A DNA stretch of 64,000 nucleotides from Conexibacter woesei Iso977N. Lineage in GTDB: Bacteria; Actinomycetota; Thermoleophilia; Solirubrobacterales; Solirubrobacteraceae. Under the pieces are notes generated by a model, which saw nothing but the letters and a program-made list of their open reading frames with translations, was not told where the DNA came from and did not search any database. Numbering within the stretch: position 1 is the stretch's first letter; every line of letters begins with the position of its first letter. The translations under genes and the position numbers were made by a program. Shown piece by piece: positions 57,340 through 64,000 of this stretch. The DNA lies in the NCBI RefSeq assembly GCF_000424625.1, contig NZ_AUKG01000001.1:1302001-1366000 (forward strand), read 5' to 3'.

Positions 57340-58872
57340 ATGAGCGTCGAGGTGCGTGGGATCGGGTTGAAGGCCGAGGACGTCGTCGCGGTCGCGCGGC
57401 GCGACGCCGAGGCGGTGCTGGCGGACGACGCCCGGACCAAGATGGAGGAGTCGGCGGCCGTGGTCGCCGGGCTGCTCGACGCGCCCGAGCCCGCCTACGG
57501 GGTCTCGACCGGCTTCGGCTCGCTCGCCAACGTCGTGATCCCCGACGACCGCCGCGAGGAGCTGCAGCGCGCGCTGGTCCGGTCGCACGCCGCCGGGATG
57601 GGCGACCCGGTCGAGCGCGAGGTGGTCCGGGCGATGATGGTCCTGCGCGCGCGGACGCTGGCGATGGGGCGGTCCGGGCCGCGGCCGGTGGTCGCCGAGA
57701 CCATCTTGGGGTTGTTGAACGCCGGGATCACGCCGGTCGTGCGCGAGCACGGCTCGCTCGGCGCGTCCGGCGACCTCGCGCCGCTGGCCCACTGCGCGCT
57801 CGCGCTGCTCGGCGAGGGCGAGGTCCACGACAGGCACGGCATCCTGCGCCCCGCGGCCGACGCGCTGCGCGACGCCGGGATCGCGCCGCTGACGCTCGAG
57901 GCCAAGGAGGGGCTCGCGCTGATCAACGGCACCGACGGCATGTTGGGGATGTTGGTCCTGGCGCTCGCCGACCTCGACAACCTGCTCAAGGTCGCCGACA
58001 TCACGACCGCGCTGTCGGTCGAGGGCCTGCTCGGCACCGACCGCGTCTTCGCCGCCGACCTCGTCGGCCTGCGCCCGCAGCCGGGCCAGGCGATCAGCGC
58101 CAGGAACATCCGGACGCTGCTGGCCGAGTCGCCGATCGTCGCATCGCACCGCTGGAACGACGACCGCGTGCAGGACGCCTACTCGCTGCGCTGCGCCCCG
58201 ATGGTCGCCGGCGCCGCGCGCGACACGGTCGACCACGCGCGCCGCGTCGCCGAGGCCGAGCTGCGCAGCGCGATCGACAACCCCATGGTGTTGCCCGACG
58301 GCCGCGTCGAGTCGTGCGGGAACTTCCACGGCGCGCCGGTCGGGTTCGTCCTGGACTTCCTGGCGATCGCCGCCGCCGAGGTCGGCGCGATCGCCGAGCG
58401 CCGGACCGACCGCATGCTCGATCCCGCGCGGTCGCACGGGCTGCCGCCGTTCCTCACGGAGGACGCGGGGGTCAACTCGGGGTACATGATCGCCCAGTAC
58501 ACGCAGGCCGCGATGGTCGCCGAGAACCGCCGGCTCGCCGCGCCCGCGAGCGTCGACTCGCTGCCGACCAGCGCGATGCAGGAGGACCACGTGTCGATGG
58601 GCTGGGGCGCGGCGCGCAAGCTGCGCGTCTCCGTCGCCAACCTGACCCGCATCCTCGCCGTCGAGCTGTGCGTCGCCGGCTGCGCCGTCGACCTCCGCTC
58701 GCCGCTGAAGCCCGCCGCCGGAACCGCCGCGGCGCTGCAGCAGCTGCGCCACGTCGTCCCCGGCCCGAGCGCCGACCGCTGGCTGTCGCCCGACCTGCGC
58801 GCGGCCGAGGAGCTCGTGCGCAACGGCGCGCTCGTGCAGGCGGTCGAGGCCGCCGTCGGGCCGCTGGAGTAG
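57340..58872 (+). CDS. hutH: histidine ammonia-lyase
   Basis: 510-aa enzyme converting L-histidine to urocanate and ammonia, first step of histidine catabolism. The cofactor MIO forms from Ala142-Ser143-Gly144 in GSLGASGDLAPLAH, at the same numbering as Pseudomonas HutH. Other signatures: YGVSTGFGSLAN with Tyr base near residue 53, NGTDGMLGML, and the late QEDHVSMGWGAARKL. Lyase relatives (TAL/PAL) share the fold; the QEDHVSMG motif favours histidine. No hutU, hutI or hutG is adjacent, so the pathway must be completed elsewhere or the product used otherwise. Confidence 0.93.
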   Translation: MSVEVRGIGLKAEDVVAVARRDAEAVLADDARTKMEESAAVVAGLLDAPEPAYGVSTGFGSLANVVIPDDRREELQRALVRSHAAGMGDPVEREVVRAMMVLRARTLAMGRSGPRPVVAETILGLLNAGITPVVREHGSLGASGDLAPLAHCALALLGEGEVHDRHGILRPAADALRDAGIAPLTLEAKEGLALINGTDGMLGMLVLALADLDNLLKVADITTALSVEGLLGTDRVFAADLVGLRPQPGQAISARNIRTLLAESPIVASHRWNDDRVQDAYSLRCAPMVAGAARDTVDHARRVAEAELRSAIDNPMVLPDGRVESCGNFHGAPVGFVLDFLAIAAAEVGAIAERRTDRMLDPARSHGLPPFLTEDAGVNSGYMIAQYTQAAMVAENRRLAAPASVDSLPTSAMQEDHVSMGWGAARKLRVSVANLTRILAVELCVAGCAVDLRSPLKPAAGTAAALQQLRHVVPGPSADRWLSPDLRAAEELVRNGALVQAVEAAVGPLE

Positions 58873-58885
58873 GCATCATCGGGCG

Positions 58886-59323
58886 ATGCCCTCGCCCGAT
58901 CAGCCCGTCCACGGCGGCTGCCTCTGCGGCGCGGTCCGCTACGCCGTGACCGGCCCCTTCCTGCGCGCGAACTTCTGCCACTGCTCGCGCTGCCGCAAGC
59001 ACACCGGAGCCGCCGCCTCGACGCAGGGCCGCGTGCCGATCGCCGACTTCACGCTGTTGTCGGGAGCCGACTGCATCCGGACCTACAGGCCCGACGGCGG
59101 CATGGCCAAGGCCTTCTGCACCACCTGCGGCTCCAGCCTCTTCGGCGGCACCTGGCCGGACGGCCCCGAGGTCTCGATCCGCCTCGGGACCCTCGACGAC
59201 GACCCCGGCATCCGGCCGACGTTCCACAACTTCACCGCCGACGCGCCCGCCTGGCTGCCGGTCCCCGACGACGGGCTCGAGCGCTACGCGGCGGCTAAGC
59301 CGGCGCGGGCGCCGCGCCCTTGA
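58886..59323 (+). CDS. GFA/CENP-V-family zinc protein
   Basis: 145-aa protein with the zinc-binding pattern of glutathione-dependent formaldehyde-activating enzymes and CENP-V proteins: GGCLCGAVRYAV, NFCHCSRCRKHTGAAAS and FCTTCGSSLFGG, i.e. seven conserved cysteines. Despite the family name most members have no known activity; some act in one-carbon or thiol detoxification. It starts 13 nt after hutH and may be co-transcribed. Its last 29 bp overlap the convergent hydrolase gene. Confidence 0.85.
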   Translation: MPSPDQPVHGGCLCGAVRYAVTGPFLRANFCHCSRCRKHTGAAASTQGRVPIADFTLLSGADCIRTYRPDGGMAKAFCTTCGSSLFGGTWPDGPEVSIRLGTLDDDPGIRPTFHNFTADAPAWLPVPDDGLERYAAAKPARAPRP

Positions 59324-59921
59324 GGTCCCCGATCAGCGCGTCGGACGTCGTGATCTCGCTGAACATCGGGTAGTTGTAGGACAACGCGTTGGCCTGTTCC
59401 TCCGCCGACGTCGCCGCGACGCAGTCGCTCAGCGTGATCACCCTGTAGCCCTTCTCGTACCCGGTCCGCATCGTCGACTCGACGCAGCAGTTCGTCAGGA
59501 AGCCACCCAAGGCGATCGTGTCGATCCCGCGGGCGCGGAGGATGAAGTCGAGGTTCGTCGTCGCGAACGTGTCGAGCCCGCGCTTGCCCTCGACGACGAT
59601 GTCGCCCGCGGCGGGCGCGAGCGCGTCGACGATCTCCGCGCCCCATTCGCCCTTGACGAACGCGGTCGAATCGACGACGCCCTTGAGGATCCCGTACGGG
59701 TGCGCCGAGATCTCGTTGTAGCCGGGCGCGAAGGTGATCGGCGCGTGGACGATCGTGGCCCCGGCGGCGCGCGCGGCGTCCACGAGGCGGCGGGTGTTCT
59801 CCAGCATCCCGGTGGATTCCATGACGCCCTGGACCGCGCCGTGCAGCGCGCCGCCCTCCGAGGTGAAGTCGTTCTGGTACTCGATCAGGACGACGGCGGT
59901 GCGAGTCGGGTCGATGGACAT
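59295..59921 (-). CDS. isochorismatase-like cysteine hydrolase
   Basis: 208-aa hydrolase. Motifs: VVLIEYQNDF with the catalytic Asp, FVKGEWGAEI and VVEGKRGLD with the Lys, and GGFLTNCCVESTMR with the nucleophilic Cys (first or second of CC). Relatives are nicotinamidases, N-carbamoylsarcosine amidases and isochorismatases; the Asp-Lys-Cys triad is complete, the substrate uncertain. A TAGCCT hexamer ends 6 nt before the ATG. Overlaps the GFA gene by 29 bp. Confidence 0.85.
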   Translation of the reverse strand: MSIDPTRTAVVLIEYQNDFTSEGGALHGAVQGVMESTGMLENTRRLVDAARAAGATIVHAPITFAPGYNEISAHPYGILKGVVDSTAFVKGEWGAEIVDALAPAAGDIVVEGKRGLDTFATTNLDFILRARGIDTIALGGFLTNCCVESTMRTGYEKGYRVITLSDCVAATSAEEQANALSYNYPMFSEITTSDALIGDLKGAAPAPA

Positions 59922-59927
59922 GGCGCG

Positions 59928-59933
59928 AGGCTA
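59928..59933 (-). promoter_or_regulatory. -10-like TAGCCT, leaderless geometry
   Basis: On the minus strand TAGCCT ends 6 nt before ATG 59921. Confidence 0.5.
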
Positions 59934-59991
59934 CTCCCGGACCTAAGAGTTCGCTCAAAGGCGCTCACGACGCGTCACCCTGGGCGTCGTC

Positions 59992-60888
59992 ATGGTGATG
60001 ACCTGGATCCGTCGAGTTGGTGTTCTTGCTGTCGTCGTGGGTGCCGCGGTGGTGCCTGCGGGCGCGTCGGCGGCGTCGTTGAGGGCGACGTCGAGCAACT
60101 GGGCCGGGTACGCGGCGCGGCGGGTCGGGGTCGACTTCAAGCGGATCAGCGGCGCGTGGACGGTGCCGGCGGTCGACTGCTCGGCGACGTCGGGCGCGAC
60201 GTACTCGGCCAACTGGGTCGGGCTCGGCGGCTACGCAACCGGCTCGCAGGCGCTGGAGCAGCTCGGCACGGAGTCCGACTGCAGCGCCGACGGCAAGGCG
60301 ACCTACGAGGGCTGGTTCGAGGTCGTCCCGGACGTGGCGTCGACCGCGAAGCTCACGATCAAGCCCGGTGAGCAGATGTTCGCCTCGGCCACGGTCGCGC
60401 CGGCGACGAGGGTCGTGACGCTGACGCTCGCCAACCTCACCCGCAGGACCAAGGCCACCAAGATCGTCAGGGCCGACGCCGTCGACCTCTCCTCGGCCGA
60501 GTGGATCGTCGAGGCGCCGTCGCTGTGCTTCGGCAGCGCGTCGTCGTCCTGCCGCCAGACCGCGCTGGCCAGGTTCGGCTCCACCACCTTCACGTCGGCG
60601 CGCGCCACGACGACCTCCGGCCACGCGGGCGGGATCCTGGACTCGGCCTGGAACGCGGTGGCGATCGCGCTCCAGCCCGAGCAGACCGCCTCCGGCCACG
60701 GCGGCTTCAGCGGCCCCGGCTCCGGACCGGGCGGCCGCGGCGCCTGGGGCCCGGGCGGCGACGACGACCCCGGCGCCACGACCACGCAGGCGACGACCAC
60801 CGGCGCGGGCTCGGCGACGCCGGGCGCGGTCTCCACCGACGGCTCGGCGTTCGGCGTGACGTACTCGGACGGCTCGGCGTCGAGCTAG
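59992..60888 (+). CDS. G1-family (eqolisin-like) secreted peptidase
   Basis: 298-aa exported protein. Signal peptide (VGVLAVVVGAAVVPAGASA). The G1 glutamic-peptidase pattern follows: SSNWAGYAA, ISGAWTVPAVDC, SANWVGLGGYATGSQALEQLGT, a YEGWFEVVP strand and SSAEWIVEAPS containing the expected catalytic Glu; a Gln lies in the QALEQLGT segment, though I cannot fix the exact catalytic Gln without an alignment. The last 60 residues are a Gly/Pro/Thr-rich low-complexity tail. Likely an acid-active extracellular peptidase. ATG 59992 is used; ATG 59998 is an alternative. The stop shares CTAG with the MFS gene. Confidence 0.78.
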   Translation: MVMTWIRRVGVLAVVVGAAVVPAGASAASLRATSSNWAGYAARRVGVDFKRISGAWTVPAVDCSATSGATYSANWVGLGGYATGSQALEQLGTESDCSADGKATYEGWFEVVPDVASTAKLTIKPGEQMFASATVAPATRVVTLTLANLTRRTKATKIVRADAVDLSSAEWIVEAPSLCFGSASSSCRQTALARFGSTTFTSARATTTSGHAGGILDSAWNAVAIALQPEQTASGHGGFSGPGSGPGGRGAWGPGGDDDPGATTTQATTTGAGSATPGAVSTDGSAFGVTYSDGSASS

Positions 60889-62165
60889 CCCGCGTGCGCG
60901 AGCGCCAGCGGCGGCGTGTGGCGCAGGCGCAAGGACACCAACAACGCCAGCGCCAGCATGACGCCCGCGATCGCCAGGACGCCGGTCCAGCGGTCGGCGC
61001 TCCAGGCGGTCCCGGCCAGCGGGCCGGCGACCGACGAGCCGCCGTAGTAGGCCAGCAGGTACAGGGCCGACGCCTGCCCGGCGCTGCCGCGCGCCCGGCG
61101 CCCGACCCACGACGAGGCGACCGAGTGCCCCGCGAAGAACCCCGCGGTCAGCGTCGCGATCCCGACGACGATCAGCGGCAGCGACGCGGTCGCCGTCAGC
61201 GCCAGCCCCGCGCAGGTCAGCAGGACGCCGAGCGGCAGGACGACGCGGCGCCCGACGCGATCCGCGAGCCGCCCGGCCTGCGCCGACGACGCGCTCCCGA
61301 TCGGGTACACGAGGAAGACGAGCGCCAGCGCGGCGGGCGAGAGGTGGAACGGCTCGGCGGCGAGCCGGAAGCCGAGCCCGTTGTAGACCGCGACGAACGT
61401 GCCCATCAGCAGCGCGCCCATCGCGTCGAGGCGCAGCAGGCCCGGGTCCGACAGCGGGGCGCGCAGCCGGTCCAGCGCCTCGCGCGCCGACCCGACGGGG
61501 CGCGGCGTGAAGTTCCGGGAGGCGGGCAACACGCGCAGCAGCGTCACCGCGCAGACGACGCCGACGAGGCCGACGCCCGCGCTCGCCACGCGCCAGCCGC
61601 CGACGTCGGCGAGCCCGCCGGCCAGCAGCCGCCCGGCCATGCCGCCGATCGCGTTGCCGCCGATGTAGAGGCCGATCGCGCCGCCGAGCGCCGACGGGTG
61701 GACCTCCTCGGTCAGGTACGCCATCGCGACCGCCGGGAGCCCGGCGAGCGCCAGCCCCTCCAGCGCGCGCAGGATCAACAACATGCTGAACGTCGGCGCG
61801 GCCGCGCCCGCCAGCCCGAGCAGCGCGGCCAGGACCAGCGACGTCGTCATGACGCGCGTCCGGCCGATCGCGTCGCTCAGCCACGCGGCGGGGATCAGGC
61901 CGATCCCGACGCCCGCGGTCGTGACCGCCAGCGTCAGCGCCGACGCGCCGGGGGAGACGCCGAAGCCGTCCGCGAGGATCGGCAGCAGCGCCTGGGTCGA
62001 GTAGAGGAGGGCGAAGGTCCCGAGGCCGGCGGCGAAGAGGGCGATGGCGACGCGGCGGAGACCCGGTGATCCGGTCGTGTGACCGGGATGCTGCAAGGTG
62101 CGTAACTCGTCGACGGTGTCCACTCCCTCCAGTATCGGACGGATATCGTCATTCTTCCAATGCAT
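60885..62165 (-). CDS. MFS transporter (YnfM-like)
   Basis: 426-aa permease, about twelve hydrophobic segments. N-terminal half: VAIALFAAGLGTFALLYSTQ, TTAGVGIGLIPAAWLSDAIG with motif A SDAIGRTRVM; GIATLTAGFFAGHSVASSWV and AGPLAGTAWSADRW in the second half. YnfM-type MFS proteins export sugars, amino acids or drugs. A downstream GTG at 62123 has a GATACT 7 nt before it and gives 412 aa; this may be the true start, since the first 14 residues are hydrophilic and not typical. Divergent from a LysR gene. Confidence 0.82.
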   Translation of the reverse strand: MHWKNDDIRPILEGVDTVDELRTLQHPGHTTGSPGLRRVAIALFAAGLGTFALLYSTQALLPILADGFGVSPGASALTLAVTTAGVGIGLIPAAWLSDAIGRTRVMTTSLVLAALLGLAGAAAPTFSMLLILRALEGLALAGLPAVAMAYLTEEVHPSALGGAIGLYIGGNAIGGMAGRLLAGGLADVGGWRVASAGVGLVGVVCAVTLLRVLPASRNFTPRPVGSAREALDRLRAPLSDPGLLRLDAMGALLMGTFVAVYNGLGFRLAAEPFHLSPAALALVFLVYPIGSASSAQAGRLADRVGRRVVLPLGVLLTCAGLALTATASLPLIVVGIATLTAGFFAGHSVASSWVGRRARGSAGQASALYLLAYYGGSSVAGPLAGTAWSADRWTGVLAIAGVMLALALLVSLRLRHTPPLALAHAG

Positions 62166-62206
62166 CTTTGCGCGCTGACCGATGCGTCGGCATCATGTAG
62201 CCCACG

Positions 62207-63127
62207 ATGAACACCGAGGAGCTGCGCTGGTTCGCCGCGCTGGCCGAGCGGCCGCACATGACGGCGGTCGCCAAGGACATGCACATCTCACAGCCCGCGC
62301 TGTCGCGCGCGATCGGGCGACTTGAAGCACAACTCGGCGTCGAGCTGTTCGACCGCCGGGGCCGCGTCGTAGCGCTCAACCACCACGGCCGCCGCTACCT
62401 CGCCTACGCGCAGCGCGCGCTGGACGAGCTCGACGCCGGCGCCGCCGCGCTGTCGGACCTGGCCGACGCCGAGCGCGGCGAGCTGCGCCTGTGGTTCCTG
62501 CACACGCTCGGGTCGTGGATGGTCCCGGCGCTGGTCGGCGCGTTCCGCGAGGACCATCCCAACGTCCGCTTCCGCCTGGCGCAGCGCGGCGGCGCGCCGC
62601 TGGTCGAGGCGCTCGACGACGGCGAGGCCGACCTGCTGATGATGGGTCCACGGCCGGCCGGGACGCGCTGGGCGTGGCACCCGCTGGTCACCGAGCCGCT
62701 GCTGCTGGCGGTGCCGCCGAACCACCCGCTGGCGGGGCGCAGGTCGGTGTGGCTGCGCGAGGTCGCGCGCGAGCCGTTCGTCACGCTGCACGCGGACACG
62801 GCGTTGCGCGCGGTGATCGACGACCTCTGCCGCCGTGCCGGCTTCGAGCCGCGCGTCGCGTTCGAGGGCGACGAGGTCGCCACGCTGCGCGGCCTGGTCG
62901 CCGCCGGGCTCGGCGTCGCGCTGATCCCGCCGCAGCGGGTCGCCGCCGAGGAGGTCACGACCGCCACGCCGCACCTGCGCGTCCGCGACGAGGGCGCCGA
63001 GCGCGAGCTCGGCATGGTGTGGGACCCGGAGCGCTCAGAGACACCCGTGGTTCGCGGGTTCCGGGAGTTCGTCCTGCGCAGCGGGCGGAAGCTGTGCAAA
63101 GTGGCGATGGTCCACAAACCGGCCTGA
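62207..63127 (+). CDS. LysR-family transcriptional regulator
   Basis: 306-aa regulator. HTH: EELRWFAALAERPHMTAVAK, MHISQPALSRAIGRLEAQLG, LFDRRGRVVALNHHG; effector domain about 90-295 with LRLWFLHTLGSWMVPALVGA. The LAERPHMTAVAKDMHISQ start is a recognisable subgroup that usually controls a divergent MFS exporter, as here. The short gap to the MFS gene (41 bp, or 83 bp with its later start) contains GATGC-GTCG-GCATC (62180-62195 region), a possible site. Confidence 0.9.
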   Translation: MNTEELRWFAALAERPHMTAVAKDMHISQPALSRAIGRLEAQLGVELFDRRGRVVALNHHGRRYLAYAQRALDELDAGAAALSDLADAERGELRLWFLHTLGSWMVPALVGAFREDHPNVRFRLAQRGGAPLVEALDDGEADLLMMGPRPAGTRWAWHPLVTEPLLLAVPPNHPLAGRRSVWLREVAREPFVTLHADTALRAVIDDLCRRAGFEPRVAFEGDEVATLRGLVAAGLGVALIPPQRVAAEEVTTATPHLRVRDEGAERELGMVWDPERSETPVVRGFREFVLRSGRKLCKVAMVHKPA

Positions 63128-63184
63128 TCGTCGGGCGGGGATCGCTGGCATCGCGCGGTCCCCGCGCTTACGATCGCCTGTGCC

Positions 63185-64000
63185 GTGCTCTGCGTCGAGG
63201 ACATCGACCTGGCGGATCTGGCCCTCGCGTTGGAGGACCACTCCGACGAGCACGGTTGGACGATCGACGCAGACAGCGGGGCGATCCAGACGCACTTCGG
63301 GCCGCCGGACGGCGGGGTGGCGATCGAGCCGCTGCCGGTCGCCGTCGGCTACGGCGACATGGAGGACTTCGTCGCCTACGTCCGCGACGTCCAGGCGCGC
63401 GATCTGCTGGAGCGCGCGATCGTCGGCCGCGGTGCGTTCCGGCGCTTCAAGGACGCGCTCGGGCAGTACCCGGAGCTGCGCCGCGCCTGGTTCGCCTTCC
63501 ACGATGCGCGCGGGGAGCGGCGGGCGATCGAGTGGCTGGTCGAGCACGAGCTGGTCGGTGCCGACGGCGCGGCCGACGCGATCGCCGCGCGCAGCGATCC
63601 GGAGCCCGGTGACCTGCCGGGGCTGCTCGACGGCCACGGGCTCGCGCACCGGGTCGCGCTGGACCTGCGCCGCATCTACCGGCGCCGCCTGCGCTGCGTG
63701 CTGCTGGTCGGCGCGTGGGCACGCGGCGAGGCGCATCCGGAGTCGCCGGTCGAGCTGGTCGTCGTCCTCGAGGACTTCACCGATCGCTGGGCCGAGAAGC
63801 GCCGGATGGAGCGGGCGCTGTGGCGCCACTCGGTCCGCAACGGCGCGGTGGTGACCGCGCTGCCGCTGCTGGCCGACGAGATCCCGGTGCTGTCGCGCGC
63901 GGCGCTGGACGAGGGCGTGCGCGCGGTCGAGGGCCGCGCGCCGGAGATCGCCGACGGCGACGCGCCCGCGATCGCGCGGCGGCTGGAGCTGGCCAGGCGC
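63185..64000 (+). CDS. UPF0158 domain fused to nucleotidyltransferase-like domain (3' partial)
   Basis: 272 residues visible; the frame is open to the window end. N-terminal UPF0158 domain (about 1-125): LALALEDHSDEHGWTIDADSG, MEDFVAYVRDVQARDLLERA, GRGAFRRFKDALGQYPELRRAWF, EWLVEHELVG. It is followed by a minimal nucleotidyltransferase-like domain (about 155-250) with VGAWARGEAHPE at 175-186 resembling the GSxARGxA of MNT/KNTase folds. The metal Asp pair usually written SDxD is SPVEL here (187-191), so catalysis is doubtful. The last residues (AIARRLELARR) begin a helix that could start a HEPN-like part. GTG 63185 is preferred, near a TACGAT (63169-63174). Confidence 0.7.
   Translation, partial: MLCVEDIDLADLALALEDHSDEHGWTIDADSGAIQTHFGPPDGGVAIEPLPVAVGYGDMEDFVAYVRDVQARDLLERAIVGRGAFRRFKDALGQYPELRRAWFAFHDARGERRAIEWLVEHELVGADGAADAIAARSDPEPGDLPGLLDGHGLAHRVALDLRRIYRRRLRCVLLVGAWARGEAHPESPVELVVVLEDFTDRWAEKRRMERALWRHSVRNGAVVTALPLLADEIPVLSRAALDEGVRAVEGRAPEIADGDAPAIARRLELARR

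Overview
The window is very GC-rich (strong G/C at third codon positions, long open antisense frames) and almost fully coding. Several features point to an actinobacterium, probably of the Thermoleophilia/Solirubrobacterales type (Conexibacter or Baekduia-like): tRNA genes without an encoded CCA, a group-1 sigma factor, several large ATP-binding LuxR (LAL/STAND) regulators, FolE2, LtrA, and many genes whose start codon follows a -10-like TANNNT hexamer by only 5-9 nt (leaderless style). This placement is an inference. There is no insertion sequence, prophage or CRISPR array.

Layout. 1-9.4 kb: a truncated GAF/GGDEF diguanylate cyclase, a relic of a chemotaxis receptor tail, an EamA exporter, pgsA, a 650-bp non-coding block with a nested inverted repeat and tandem repeats, a MASE1-GAF-GGDEF-HD-GYP protein, folE2 and the primary sigma factor, followed by four stacked hairpins. 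9.4-16.1 kb: an ECF sigma factor with a C-terminal extension, tRNA-Tyr, a methyltransferase, a secreted protein, a cupin, a DUF202 protein, an FKBP lipoprotein, a stress-like protein, a NarL-type regulator, a candidate small RNA, tRNA-Thr and HU. 16.1-18.6 kb: an aldehyde dehydrogenase/SDR operon with a divergent cupin.

18.7-35.7 kb is a regulatory island: three LysR regulators, four LAL ATPases of about 900-945 aa, one quinone-oxidoreductase-like enzyme and a histidine kinase/response regulator pair, with candidate operators in the short gaps. 35.8-49.6 kb is mixed: a thioester-reductase-like SDR, a metallophosphoesterase, membrane and secreted proteins (PPC-like, cupredoxin, RTX-like), a methyltransferase/cupin pair, a flavoprotein/MaoC operon, an MFS exporter with a divergent LysR, and LtrA.

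49.7-64 kb: an orphan response regulator, a xylose locus (xylB divergent from xylA, then a ROK repressor), a TetR/MFS operon, an isolated hutH, a GFA-family protein, an isochorismatase-like hydrolase, a G1-type peptidase, another LysR/MFS divergent pair, and, running off the right edge, a UPF0158 domain fused to a nucleotidyltransferase-like domain. Convergent genes are packed so tightly that six pairs overlap at their 3' ends, three of them by overlapping stop codons only.
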